From DASQHM01 sp035632095 (GTDB taxonomy: Bacteria > Pseudomonadota > Alphaproteobacteria > Ferrovibrionales > Ferrovibrionaceae), in NCBI GenBank assembly GCA_035632095.1, contig DASQHM010000252.1, positions 1-62,364 of the forward strand: a stretch of 62,364 bases of DNA, in the 5' to 3' direction. Below the pieces are notes generated by a model that did no database searches, was not told the origin of the DNA, and saw only the letters and a list, made by a program, of their open reading frames with translations. A program made the position numbers and the translations under genes. Positions 17,774-26,511 of this stretch are shown here, one piece after another. How positions within the stretch are numbered: position 1 is the first letter of the stretch; every line of letters starts with the position of its first letter.

Positions 17774-18882
17774 AGCGCTTCCGCGGCGGGGACATACGGC
17801 AGGCCGAGGTCGTGCGCCACGGCGGCATAGGTCAGCTTGCCGCGATGCACGTTCAGCCCGTTCAACAGGTGCGGATCTTCGGCAAGCGCCCGCGCATAGC
17901 CCTTGTCGGCCAGCGCCAGCACGAAGGGCAGTGTGGCGTTGTTGAGCGCGAAGGTCGAGGTGCGCGCCACCGCGCCCGGCATATTGGCGACGCAGTAATG
18001 CACGACGCCGTCGACCACGAACGTCGGCTCAGCATGTGTCGTCGGCCGCGAGGTCTCGAAACAGCCGCCCTGGTCGATGGATACGTCCACGAGCACCGCG
18101 CCGCGGCGCATGTGGCGCACCATGTCGCGGGTAACCAGCTTCGGCGCCGCGGCGCCCGGCACCAGCACCGCGCCGATCACCAGGTCGGCATCCAGCACAT
18201 GCTCTTCGATGGCGACGACCGTGGAGAATACCGTGTGCAGCTTGGCGCCGAATTGCAGATCGAGCTCGTAGAGACGCGGCAGCGACTTGTCGATGACGAT
18301 CACATGCGCTTCCAGGCCCATGGCCATGCGCGCCGCGTTGGTGCCGACGACACCGCCGCCGAGAATCACCACCTTGCTGGCCAGCACGCCCGGCACGCCG
18401 CTGAGCAAGGTGCCGCGGCCGCCCGCCGCGATTTCCAGGCAATGCGCCCCGGCTTGGATCGACATGCGCCCGGCCACTTCGCTCATGGGCGCCAGCAACG
18501 GCAATCCGCCGCGCGCATCGGTCACGGTTTCATAGGCGATGGCAACGCACCCCGACCGCATCAGATCCTTGGTCTGCTCCGGATCGGGCGCCAGATGCAG
18601 ATAGGTGAACAGCACCTGGCCCGGGCGGAGCATGGCGCGCTCGGCCGCTTGCGGCTCCTTGACCTTGACGATCATGTCGGCGCGGGCGAAGACGTCCGCC
18701 GCGTTGGCGGCGATATCGGCGCCGGCACGGCGATAGTCGGCGTCCTCGAGGCCGATGGCGTGACCCGCTTCGGTTTCCACCAGGACCTTGTGTCCGTGAT
18801 GCGTGACTTCGCGCACCGACGCCGGCGTCAGCCCGACGCGATATTCGTGCGTCTTGATCTCTTTCGGTACGCCAATCAGCAT
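17764..18882 (-). CDS. ald: Alanine dehydrogenase
   Basis: 372 residues, standard length. N-terminal MLIGVPKEIKTHEYRVGLTP, substrate Lys in KVKEPQ (about 75), catalytic His in TYLHLAPD (about 96), the NAD loop GGGVVGTNAARMA and catalytic Asp in DVSIDQGGCFE followed by VANMPGAVART are all diagnostic. It interconverts L-alanine and pyruvate plus ammonia with NAD. It follows the aminotransferase gene by 43 bp on the same strand; that enzyme turns pyruvate into alanine, so Ald would regenerate pyruvate and release the nitrogen. Confidence 0.95.
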   Translation of the reverse strand: MLIGVPKEIKTHEYRVGLTPASVREVTHHGHKVLVETEAGHAIGLEDADYRRAGADIAANAADVFARADMIVKVKEPQAAERAMLRPGQVLFTYLHLAPDPEQTKDLMRSGCVAIAYETVTDARGGLPLLAPMSEVAGRMSIQAGAHCLEIAAGGRGTLLSGVPGVLASKVVILGGGVVGTNAARMAMGLEAHVIVIDKSLPRLYELDLQFGAKLHTVFSTVVAIEEHVLDADLVIGAVLVPGAAAPKLVTRDMVRHMRRGAVLVDVSIDQGGCFETSRPTTHAEPTFVVDGVVHYCVANMPGAVARTSTFALNNATLPFVLALADKGYARALAEDPHLLNGLNVHRGKLTYAAVAHDLGLPYVPAAEALPA

Positions 18883-18925
18883 GGCCGGCCTCCCTGGCCT
18901 GCTGCCGCTTGTTGCGGGGAGCGGA

Positions 18926-20257
18926 TTACGCCGCCTGTTTCAGCAGCGACCCGATTTTGCCGAACATCTCGTCGATATGCTTCTTCTGCACGATCAGCGG
19001 CGGCGAGAGCGCAATGATGTCGCCGGTAGTGCGGATCATCAGCCCTTCCTCGTAGGCCTTCAGGAAGAGATCGAAGGCGCGCTTGGTGGGCTTGCCCGGA
19101 ATGGGTTCGAGTTCGATGCCGCACACCAGGCCGATGCTGCGAAGGTCGATGACGTTCTTCGTTCCCTTCAACGAATGCACTGCGTCTTCCCAATAAGGCG
19201 CCAACTCGGCCGCGTGCTCGAACAAGCCCTCTTCCTGGTAGACGTCGAGCGTGGCCAATCCCGCCGCGCAAGCGATGGGGTGTGCCGAATAGGTGTAGCC
19301 GTGGAACAGCTCGATGGTGTTTTCCGGCCCTTGCATGAAGGTATCGTAGATGCCCTTGCGCACGAATACCGCGCCCATCGGCACCGTGCCGTTGGTGATG
19401 CCCTTGGCGACGGTGATTAGGTCGGGGATCACGCGGAAATGCTCCGTGGCGAAGCTCGAGCCGAGCCGGCCGAAGCCGGTGATGACCTCGTCGAAGATGA
19501 GCAGGATGCCGTGCTTGTCGCAGATTTGCCGCAAGCGCTGCAGATAGCCCTGGGGCGGAATGAGCACCCCTGTCGAGCCGGCCACCGGCTCCACGATCAC
19601 CGCAGCGATGGTCGAGGCATCGTGCAGGGCGACGATCCGCTCCAACTCGTCGGCAAGCTCCGCGCCCCACGCCGGCTGACCGCGCGTGAACGCGTTCTTC
19701 GCCAGATTGTGGGTATGCGGCAGATGATCGGTTCCCGCCAACAATGGCCCGAAGAATTTACGGTTGGGCGAAATGCCGCCGACCGAAATGCCGCCGAAGC
19801 CGACGCCGTGATAGCCGCGCTCGCGGCCGATCAGGCGCGTGCGCGAACCTTCGCCGCGCACGCGGTGATAGGCGAGAGCGATTTTGAGGGCGCTGTCCAC
19901 CGCTTCCGACCCCGAATTGGCATAGAAGACGTGATCGAGATCGCCGGGAAGCATGGCGGCAAGTCGCGCGGCCAATTCGAACGCCTTCGGATGTCCCATC
20001 TGGAACGCGGGCGCGTAATCCATCTCCGCCACCTGGCGCTGCACCGCCTCGACGATGCGCGGCCGGCAGTGGCCGGCGTTGACGCACCAAAGCCCGGCAG
20101 TGCCGTCCAGAATGCGGCGGCCGTCCTGACTGGTGTAGTGCATGTCCTTGGCGCCGGTCAGCAGGCGCGGCGCCGACTTGAACTGCCGGTTGGCCGTGAA
20201 CGGCATCCAGAAGGCTTCCAGATTGTTCGGCGTGGTCGCGATGCCGGGTGCGGGCAT
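18926..20257 (-). CDS. Class III aminotransferase, probable beta-alanine (omega-amino acid):pyruvate transaminase
   Basis: 443 residues. The N-terminal FWMPFTANRQFK, GLWCVNAGH and MDYAPAFQMGHP closely follow the pseudomonad omega-amino acid:pyruvate aminotransferase pattern. PLP sites: NSGSEAVDSALK, FDEVITGFGR (Asp256) and the Schiff-base lysine in VAKGITNG (Lys285). The predicted reaction is beta-alanine or another omega-amine plus pyruvate giving alanine and the semialdehyde. Upstream of ald in the same direction and divergent from an XRE-cupin regulator, which probably controls it. Taurine, putrescine or aromatic amine substrates cannot be ruled out. Confidence 0.9.
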   Translation of the reverse strand: MPAPGIATTPNNLEAFWMPFTANRQFKSAPRLLTGAKDMHYTSQDGRRILDGTAGLWCVNAGHCRPRIVEAVQRQVAEMDYAPAFQMGHPKAFELAARLAAMLPGDLDHVFYANSGSEAVDSALKIALAYHRVRGEGSRTRLIGRERGYHGVGFGGISVGGISPNRKFFGPLLAGTDHLPHTHNLAKNAFTRGQPAWGAELADELERIVALHDASTIAAVIVEPVAGSTGVLIPPQGYLQRLRQICDKHGILLIFDEVITGFGRLGSSFATEHFRVIPDLITVAKGITNGTVPMGAVFVRKGIYDTFMQGPENTIELFHGYTYSAHPIACAAGLATLDVYQEEGLFEHAAELAPYWEDAVHSLKGTKNVIDLRSIGLVCGIELEPIPGKPTKRAFDLFLKAYEEGLMIRTTGDIIALSPPLIVQKKHIDEMFGKIGSLLKQAA

Positions 20258-20392
20258 GGTGCCTAACTCCGCTTATATAGGTGTCGTCAGGCTACCATGC
20301 TTGTGAAATTCGACAAGAGAAACCTTGGAATAATGCCAAAACCGCAGAAATCTGCCATTGTGGCCGATGCTACTGTTTAATATGATCAACAC
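20258..20392. promoter_or_regulatory. Divergent promoter region of aminotransferase and XRE-cupin regulator
   Basis: 135 bp gap, A/T-rich near both starts: CTTATATAGG beside the aminotransferase start and TTTAATATGATCAAC just before the regulator ATG (TGATCA at 20383-20388 is palindromic). Autoregulation and control of both genes by the XRE-cupin protein from this region is a reasonable inference. Confidence 0.45.
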
Positions 20393-21007
20393 ATGAATCA
20401 GAGCGATCCGCTATCGGGGCCGCACCCCATATCTGACCCAGCGCCGGTCCCCGCCCCGGCAAACTTCGATCTGGGCGCCCGGCTCCGCGCCCTTCGCGAG
20501 CGGAACGGCCTGTCGCAGCGGGAGCTCGCCAAGCGCGCCGGCGTGACCAACGGCACCATCTCGCTGATCGAGCAGAACCGCATTTCGCCCTCGGTCGGCT
20601 CGCTGAAGAAAGTGCTCGACGGCATCCCGATCTCGCTCGCCGATTTCTTCGGGCTGGCGCCGCCGCGGCAACCGAAGATGTTCTTCGCCGCCGACGATAT
20701 GGCCGAGATCGCGGGCGGCGCGATTTCCTATCGCCAGGTCGGCCGCGACCTGGGCGGCCGGGCGTTGCAAATGATCCATGAGCGCTACGCGCCCGGCGCC
20801 GACACGGGCCGCACCATGCTCAGCCACGAAGGCGAGGAAGTCGGCGTCGTCGTGCGCGGCGAGATCGAGGTGACGGTCGGCGGCGAGCGGCGGATTCTCA
20901 AAGCCGGCGAAGCCTATTACTTCGACAGCCGGCTGCCGCATCGGTTCCGGAATCCGGGCGCGGAGGAATGCGAACTGGTAAGCGCCTGCACGCCGCCGAG
21001 CTTCTGA
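20393..21007 (+). CDS. XRE-type HTH regulator with C-terminal cupin
   Basis: 204 residues. The HTH_3 domain (about 27-80) contains LRERNGLSQRELAKRAGVTNGTISLIE, and the cupin domain (about 120-200) contains SHEGEEVGVVVRGEIEVTVGGER and PHRFRNPG. This architecture is that of PuuR-like regulators of polyamine and amino acid catabolism, where the cupin senses a small metabolite. Divergent from the omega-transaminase/ald pair, which are the obvious targets. An N-terminal proline-rich stretch of about 26 residues precedes the HTH. Confidence 0.92.
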   Translation: MNQSDPLSGPHPISDPAPVPAPANFDLGARLRALRERNGLSQRELAKRAGVTNGTISLIEQNRISPSVGSLKKVLDGIPISLADFFGLAPPRQPKMFFAADDMAEIAGGAISYRQVGRDLGGRALQMIHERYAPGADTGRTMLSHEGEEVGVVVRGEIEVTVGGERRILKAGEAYYFDSRLPHRFRNPGAEECELVSACTPPSF

Positions 21008-21112
21008 TATTCCGCCGTCCGGCGGACTGGCGCGGCGCCGCGAATGGTGGCAGGGTTCTGCCGCAACCGGCTGCCGAGCGCCGGTCTATTCAGCGGGAGG
21101 AGTGCTTTAGCC

Positions 21113-21961
21113 ATGAAGATCGTCAGCTTCCGGCAGGGATCGAAGGAATCCTACGGTGTCGTCGTCGGCGATGGCGTCGCCGACATGGGCGCGAAACTCG
21201 GCAAGGATTATCCGACGCTCCGGAGGCTGTTGCTCGGTCACGGTCTCGGCAAACTCGCCGATGCCGCCAAGGGCGCCAAGGCCGATCACAAACTCGACAA
21301 GGTGACGCTGCTTCCGGTGATACCGGATGCGGAGAAGTTGATCTGCGTCGGCGTGAACTACGACGAGCATCGCATGGAGACGGGCCGGCAGAAGTCGGAC
21401 TATCCGGTGCTGTTCCTGCGTTTCGCCGACACCCAGGTCGGCCACGGCCAGCCGATGATCAAGCCCAAGTCGTCGGAACGTTTCGACTATGAAGGCGAAC
21501 TCGCCGTCGTCATCGGCAAGGAAGGCCGCAACATTCCGGCGGCCCGCGCGCTCGAGCACGTCGCCGGCTACGCCTGCTACAACGACGGCAGCGTCCGCGA
21601 TTGGCAGCGTCATACCCACCAGTTCACGCCGGGCAAGAACTTCCCGGCGACCGGCGCGTTCGGCCCCTGGATGGTGACGGCTGACGAAATCAAGGATCCG
21701 AAGAAGCTGACCCTAGTCACCCGGCTGAACGGCCAAGAGGTGCAGCGCGCCGGCACCGACATGATGATTTTCGACATTCCGGCGCTCATCGCCTATATCT
21801 CGGGCTTCACCGTGCTGCGGCCGGGCGACGTCATCATCACCGGGACGCCGGGCGGTGTCGGCGACCGCCGAACGCCGCCGCTCTATATGAAGGGCGGCGA
21901 CACGGTCGAGGTCGAGATCAGCGGCGTCGGCCTGCTGCGCAACCCGATCGCAAACGAGTAG
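21113..21961 (+). CDS. Fumarylacetoacetate hydrolase family protein
   Basis: 282 residues from ATG 21113, chosen because GGGAGGAG lies 12 bp upstream (21094-21101); the open frame extends further but without coding character. The FAH domain motifs are CVGVNYDEH, FLRFADTQVGHGQPM, FDYEGELAVVIGKEGRNI (metal-binding Glu pair), GYACYNDGSVRDWQRHT and GDVIITGTPGGVGDRRTPP. It belongs to the 2-oxo-hydratase/decarboxylase/UGL-type group and would act on a 2,4-dioxo or acylpyruvate compound; the substrate is not evident. Ends 6 bp from the convergent pyrD. Confidence 0.9.
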   Translation: MKIVSFRQGSKESYGVVVGDGVADMGAKLGKDYPTLRRLLLGHGLGKLADAAKGAKADHKLDKVTLLPVIPDAEKLICVGVNYDEHRMETGRQKSDYPVLFLRFADTQVGHGQPMIKPKSSERFDYEGELAVVIGKEGRNIPAARALEHVAGYACYNDGSVRDWQRHTHQFTPGKNFPATGAFGPWMVTADEIKDPKKLTLVTRLNGQEVQRAGTDMMIFDIPALIAYISGFTVLRPGDVIITGTPGGVGDRRTPPLYMKGGDTVEVEISGVGLLRNPIANE

Positions 21962-21967
21962 GCGCGT

Positions 21968-23020
21968 TCACGCCACGCCGCTTCCAACCGCTTCGCTCAG
22001 GTTCTTGAATCCGTCCGCGCGCAGGCGCGCCGCCAGGTCGCGCTTGATCGCGCCGATCAGTCCGGGGCCCTGGTACACCAGGGCCGTATAGAGCTGGATC
22101 AGGCTGGCGCCGGCGCAGACCTTGGCATAGGCATCTTCTCCGCTGCCGATGCCGCCAACCCCAACCAGGGGAATCCGGCCCCCGACCAGGCGCCAGACTT
22201 CGGCCAGGACGGCCGTCGACGGCGCGAACAGCGGCCGGCCGCTGAGGCCGCCGAATTCGTTGCGGAATTTACTCCTAAGACCGTCGCGATGACCGATCGT
22301 GGTGTTGCCTACGATCAAGCCGCTCACGCCGTGACGGAGCGCCAGACCGGCTGCATCCGCGAGATCGTCCGCGGCGAGATCGGGCGCGATCTTGAGCAGC
22401 ACGGGGACCGCGTTCGTCAGTTTGGCGCGCGCCGCCATCACGCGCGACAACAGCCCGTCCAGCTCGGCGCGGCCTTGCAGGTTGCGAAGTCCCGGCGTAT
22501 TCGGCGATGAGATGTTGACGGCGACATAGTCGGCAAGATCGGCGAAGCGCGTCAGACCATCCGCATAGTCCGCCACGCGATCGGGGCTGTCCTTGTTTGC
22601 GCCGAGATTGATCCCGATCACGCCGACGCGCCGGCGTTGGCGCAGTCGTGCGGCGACCGCATCGTGACCTTCGCTGTTGAAGCCCATGCGGTTGATCACC
22701 GCGCCGTCCTCGCTCAGGCGGAAAAGCCGCGGCCTCGGGTTCCCGGGTTGCGGCCGCGGCGTCACGCTGCCGACCTCCACGAAACCGAAGCCAAGTCGGC
22801 GCATCGAGTCGGGCACCAGGCCGTTTTTGTCGAATCCGGCCGCCAGGCCGACCGGATTAACAAATTTTTTACCGAATGCCTCAATCGCCAGGATGGGGTC
22901 GTCGGCGGCATCGCTCCCGCCGGCGAAGCCGCGTCCTACACCCCAGAGCGTCAACGCGTGCGCACGCTCCGGATCGAGGCATCGAAGCAGCGGCAACATG
23001 GCCTGCGCAAGGATCGTCAC
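21968..23020 (-). CDS. pyrD: Dihydroorotate dehydrogenase (quinone), class 2
   Basis: 350 residues from the GTG at 23020, which overlaps the stop of the DUF952 gene (GTGA). A further in-frame extension exists but would cover the DUF952 gene. Motifs: PVGLAAGFDKNG, GFVEVGSVTPRPQPGNPRPRLFRL, NRMGFNSEG, NISSPNTPGLRNLQ (catalytic Ser region of class 2), KIAPDL, VGVGGIGSGEDAY. Membrane-associated oxidation of dihydroorotate to orotate in pyrimidine synthesis, with electrons passed to quinone. Confidence 0.95.
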   Translation of the reverse strand: MTILAQAMLPLLRCLDPERAHALTLWGVGRGFAGGSDAADDPILAIEAFGKKFVNPVGLAAGFDKNGLVPDSMRRLGFGFVEVGSVTPRPQPGNPRPRLFRLSEDGAVINRMGFNSEGHDAVAARLRQRRRVGVIGINLGANKDSPDRVADYADGLTRFADLADYVAVNISSPNTPGLRNLQGRAELDGLLSRVMAARAKLTNAVPVLLKIAPDLAADDLADAAGLALRHGVSGLIVGNTTIGHRDGLRSKFRNEFGGLSGRPLFAPSTAVLAEVWRLVGGRIPLVGVGGIGSGEDAYAKVCAGASLIQLYTALVYQGPGLIGAIKRDLAARLRADGFKNLSEAVGSGVA

Positions 23021-23361
23021 GGCATCAGAACCGGAAAGATGTGTTGCCCGCCGGGCCCGAGCGGCAGATCGTGGACGGCTCGCACCTTGCGCACATCCAA
23101 CGCCGCATAGAGATGCGGAAAGAGATCGCCGCCGCGCGCCGTTTCCCAGCGCAGATCGGTTCCGAGCACCTCGGCGTCGACCTCCAATAACACCAGGTTT
23201 TTCGCGCCTTTCCGATGCTTCGCCGCGCTCTCTTCCACTTGCGCGGCGGTGGAGAAATGCATGAAGCCGTCGGCCGCGTCCGCTGCGGTTCCGGAATAGG
23301 TGCCGCGGGCCGTCGCCGCCGCCCAAACGTCGCGATCCGCCATGTGATAGATCGTCGTCAT
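23017..23361 (-). CDS. DUF952 family protein
   Basis: 114 residues from ATG 23361 (MTTIYHMADRDVWAAA); a start nine codons earlier is possible. DUF952 signature: IYHM near the N-terminus, DGFMHFSTAAQVEESA, and LRWETARGGDLFPHLYAALDV. Function unknown; the fold is related to ADP-ribosyltransferase-like proteins in some descriptions. Upstream of pyrD and translationally coupled to it, an arrangement I recognise from other alphaproteobacteria. Confidence 0.9.
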   Translation of the reverse strand: MTTIYHMADRDVWAAATARGTYSGTAADAADGFMHFSTAAQVEESAAKHRKGAKNLVLLEVDAEVLGTDLRWETARGGDLFPHLYAALDVRKVRAVHDLPLGPGGQHIFPVLMP

Positions 23362-23564
23362 CGCGCCTCTGCCACACTCTTTAAGCAAACGTTACCGGAA
23401 AGTATCCGCACAGGAAATCCGCACGTCATCGGCACAAGAAAAGTGGCGCGCGGAGCAACGAAAAGACATCGCGCGGGCGCGAAAGACTCGCCGATTGTGT
23501 TCGAGGGTGCGACGTTCAATTGCAACACCGCCGAACCCATCGACGGAATCTTTTGTAATTTCCA

Positions 23565-23593
23565 TTGACGAGATTGAAACCTTCGCATATCCA
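23565..23593 (+). promoter_or_regulatory. Candidate sigma-70 promoter for the lysine-rich peptide
   Basis: TTGACG (23565-23570), 17 bp spacer, TATCCA (23588-23593), about 45 bp before the ATG at 23639. The -35 match is good and the -10 is weak. Confidence 0.4.
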
Positions 23594-23638
23594 AATTGGT
23601 GTTACAGTGCGTTTGTTCAACTCATCGGGGGTGGGATC

Positions 23639-23713
23639 ATGGCTAAGAAAGCCAAGAAGTCTGCGAAAAAGAAATCCGCCAAGCGGAAGTCCGCGAAGCG
23701 GAGGAAGAAGTAG
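23639..23713 (+). CDS. 24-residue lysine/arginine-rich peptide (histone-tail-like)
   Basis: ATG to TAG encodes a 24-residue peptide with 13 Lys and 4 Arg, the rest mostly Ala and Ser, in repeated K-S-A-K and K-R-K-S-A-K units. It is preceded by GGGGGTGGG and a candidate promoter, and has no acidic or hydrophobic residues. It resembles the C-terminal tails of histone H1-like and HU-like alphaproteobacterial proteins and may bind DNA or RNA. No neighbour is coupled to it. The very skewed composition over exactly one start-to-stop frame with a proper ribosome binding site argues that it is real, though peptide evidence is missing. Confidence 0.6.
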   Translation: MAKKAKKSAKKKSAKRKSAKRRKK

Positions 23714-24190
23714 TTCAGCTTAGGCGACGCTCGCATCACGCGACCGTCGCCGCTCCCGAGCCGGCGCGATCCGGCATCAGGCGCGACGTTCGCGCCTTCC
23801 TTTCAAGAAAAACCGACTTGAGGAATTCGCGGCGGCATCGTCCGCATCGCGCGGACGAGTGACACGCGGCGACGCGGCGGCGGCGCAGGCGATGAAGTTC
23901 GCCACTCGATGCGCCGCGCGAACCGGCATCGCGCGATGCAAGGCGACGTCGCCTTGTCTATCGGCCGGGAGGATTTGACGCGCCGCCGAACGGGCGATCA
24001 CCCGGCCTTTCGGGCGACGCGCGCCAGGCCGGCACCGTTCCCGGCGATCCATCAAGCGAGCGAGTTCGAGGCCCGCGTGATACGTGGCCGCGGCGGTCGA
24101 ATTCCGTCCGCGATGCGGCTGGCGCTCGCTCTGCGATTATGGGAATATATCCTTATAGCCAGACCGATCCGACCGTAAGACCGTGGTCCC
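23714..24190. other. Non-coding gap between peptide gene and S24-like regulator
   Basis: 477 bp. A minus-strand frame of 92 codons lies at 23777-24055 but is Arg/Ala-rich like a GC-driven shadow. Near the right end an A/T-rich block at about 24136-24161 (TTATGGGAATATATCCTTAT) stands out from the GC-rich background and probably carries the promoter, and perhaps an operator, of the regulator gene that starts 30 bp later. Nothing else was recognised. Confidence 0.5.
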
Positions 24191-24823
24191 ATGCTGACTC
24201 ACAAGGGCGTTTGGACAGCGATTGATGCGCTGGCGGCCCGGCATGGTTTGTCGGCTTCCGGCCTGGCGAAGCGATCCGGTCTAGACCCGACCACGTTCAA
24301 CAAGAGCAAGCGCGTGTCGCGCGAGGGAAAGCCGCGCTGGCCGTCGACCGAAAGCATCGCAAAGATTCTGGACGCCACCGGCAGCTCGCTCGGCGAGTTC
24401 GTCGCGCTCATCGGCGAGGAAGCCGGTGCGGCGGGGCCATTTCGGATCCCGGTCATCGGATTGGCGCAGGCCGGCGGCGGCGGCTTGTTCGACCATGCGG
24501 GCCATCCGACCGGCCAGGGTTGGGACGAAGTGTCGTTTCCGGATCTAAGCGATCCTGCAGCCTATGCGCTCGAAGTCAGCGGTGACGGCATGCTGCCGGT
24601 TTACCGCGACGGCGACGTGATCGTCGTATCGCCCGCCGCCTCGATCCGGCGCGGCGATCGCGTCGTACTCAGGACCACCGCCGGCGACGTGATGGTCCAG
24701 CTGTTGCTGCGGCGCACGGCGCGGCGCATCGAACTGCAATCGATCAACCCCGCGCAGCCCGGCCGCGACTTCGACGTGGGCGAAGTGTCGTGGATGGCGC
24801 GCATCGTCTGGGCGGCGCAATAG
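24191..24823 (+). CDS. HTH regulator with catalytically degenerate S24 (LexA/CI-like) domain
   Basis: 210 residues. The N-terminal HTH (about 8-72) contains HGLSASGLAKRSGLDPTTFNKSKR, and the C-terminal domain has the S24 layout: an Ala-Gly pair at 94-95 resembling the autocleavage site, YALEVSGDGMLPVYRDGDVIVV and IRRGDRVVL. Family knowledge: the nucleophile is the Ser of GDSM and the general base a Lys about 37 residues later. Here these positions are Gly133 and Gln170, so self-cleavage should be lost. The fold probably serves dimerisation. It is followed 12 bp later by the convergent lysS gene. Confidence 0.88.
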   Translation: MLTHKGVWTAIDALAARHGLSASGLAKRSGLDPTTFNKSKRVSREGKPRWPSTESIAKILDATGSSLGEFVALIGEEAGAAGPFRIPVIGLAQAGGGGLFDHAGHPTGQGWDEVSFPDLSDPAAYALEVSGDGMLPVYRDGDVIVVSPAASIRRGDRVVLRTTAGDVMVQLLLRRTARRIELQSINPAQPGRDFDVGEVSWMARIVWAAQ

Positions 24824-24835
24824 GCGTTAGGCCGA

Positions 24836-26422
24836 TCAAGCGGCGGACAGATCCTCGCCGGCCAAAACCCGCGCCAGCAACACCAGCGTTTCCGGCACGC
24901 CGTAGAGCGCGATGAACGAGCCCATGCGCGGCCCCTGTTCCTGGCCGAGCAGCACTTCGTAGAGGGTCTTGAACCAGTCGCGCAGGTTGGCGAAACCGTG
25001 CCGCTTGCCGACCTCGTATACCTCGGTCTGGATTGCCTCCGCATCGCTTGCCGCCGGCAATCTCTCCAACACCGCCTTCAAGTCGGCCAGGGCCGCACGT
25101 TCCATTGCCGAAGGTGCGCGATAGCGTTTGCTGGGCTTCACGAAATCGCGGTAGTAGGCGATCGCGTACGCCACGAGCCTGTCCAACAGCGGTTGGCTTT
25201 GCGGCGTGGCGCCGGGAACATAGCGGCTGATATAGCCCCAGAGCGCCGCCGGTTCCTCCGCGTGGGCGACGCCGGCGAGATTGAGCAGGATGCCGAAGGA
25301 GATCGGCACGGTTTCGGCTGGCGGTTTGCCGCCGTGGATGTGCCATACCGGATTGGCGAACCGTTCGCGGCCTTCCTGCTCTGGGAATTTCTCGAGGAAG
25401 GTCAGATAGTCGTCCACGGTGCGCGGGATCACGTCGAAGAAGAGGCGCCTCGCCTGGCGCGGCTTCTGATACATGAACAGCGAAAGGCTTTCCGGCGGCG
25501 CATAGGTCAGCCACTCCTCGACCGTGAGGCCGTTGCCCTTCGACTTGGAGATCTTCTCGCCCTTCTCGTCGAGGAACAGTTCGTAGGTGAATCCCTCGGG
25601 CGGATGGCGGCCGATGATCGAACAGATGCGGCTCGAAAGCCTGACCGAATCGATCAGATCCTTGCCGGACATTTCATAGTCGACTTCCAACGCGCGCCAG
25701 CGCATGGCCCAGTCGACCTTCCATTGCAGCTTGCAATGGCCGCCGGTCACCGGCGTCTCGACCTTCGCGCCGTCTTCGTCCTGGTAGACGATGCTTCCCG
25801 ATTTCGGGTCGTGCTCCAGCACCGGCGCCTGCAGCACGCGACCGGACTTCGGAGAGATCGGCAGGAACGGACTGTAGGTCGCGGCGCGTTCGGCGCGCAG
25901 GCTCGGCAGCATCACCGCCATGATCTGCTCGTAGTGCTCCAGCACCTTCCGCAACGTCGCATCGAAGCGACCGGACTTGTACCAATCGGTCGAACTCTGG
26001 AACTCGTACTCGAAGCCGAACGCGTCGAGAAAGCGCCGCAGCATGGCGTTGTTGTGGTGGCCGAAGCTCTCGAATTTGCCGAACGGGTCCGGCACGCTGG
26101 TCAACGGCTTGCCGAGATGCTGACGCAGCATGTCCTGATTCGGCACGTTGTCCGGCACTTTCCTGAGGCCGTCCATGTCGTCGGAGAAGCTGAACAGCCG
26201 CGTCGGCGTGCCGGACAGCAGTCCGAACGCATTTCGCACCATGGTGGTGCGCGCGACCTCGGCGAAGGTGCCGATATGCGGCAAGCCCGACGGGCCGTAG
26301 CCGGTCTCGAACAGCACGAAGCCCTTGGCCGACGGTTCCGTCGTCAGGCGCTGTACGAGTCTCTCGGCCTCTTGAAACGGCCAAGCATTGCTGGCGAGAG
26401 CGAGTTCCACGTCCGTCGACAT
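24836..26422 (-). CDS. lysS: Lysyl-tRNA synthetase, class I
   Basis: 528 residues. HIGH-like PSGLPHIG at 44-51 and KISKSKG at 290-296 mark a class I aminoacyl-tRNA synthetase, and the long central segment FSDDMDGLRKVPDN with SGKDLIDS is specific to LysRS-I. This form is typical of alphaproteobacteria, archaea and some spirochaetes in place of class II LysRS. Charges tRNA-Lys in the cytoplasm. Confidence 0.96.
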   Translation of the reverse strand: MSTDVELALASNAWPFQEAERLVQRLTTEPSAKGFVLFETGYGPSGLPHIGTFAEVARTTMVRNAFGLLSGTPTRLFSFSDDMDGLRKVPDNVPNQDMLRQHLGKPLTSVPDPFGKFESFGHHNNAMLRRFLDAFGFEYEFQSSTDWYKSGRFDATLRKVLEHYEQIMAVMLPSLRAERAATYSPFLPISPKSGRVLQAPVLEHDPKSGSIVYQDEDGAKVETPVTGGHCKLQWKVDWAMRWRALEVDYEMSGKDLIDSVRLSSRICSIIGRHPPEGFTYELFLDEKGEKISKSKGNGLTVEEWLTYAPPESLSLFMYQKPRQARRLFFDVIPRTVDDYLTFLEKFPEQEGRERFANPVWHIHGGKPPAETVPISFGILLNLAGVAHAEEPAALWGYISRYVPGATPQSQPLLDRLVAYAIAYYRDFVKPSKRYRAPSAMERAALADLKAVLERLPAASDAEAIQTEVYEVGKRHGFANLRDWFKTLYEVLLGQEQGPRMGSFIALYGVPETLVLLARVLAGEDLSAA

Positions 26423-26511
26423 TGCGGCGGACCCTAGGGAAAAGCCGGCTGCAGGTCAATCGCGGCGGGCCGGCTATCTCCGCCGCGGCGCCCGCCTCTA
26501 TACTCGCCGCC

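Noticed and set aside
23777..24055. 92-codon minus-strand frame between the lysine-rich peptide gene and the S24-like regulator
   Set aside because: Arg/Ala-rich, no ribosome site and no motif; consistent with a chance frame in GC-rich non-coding DNA.
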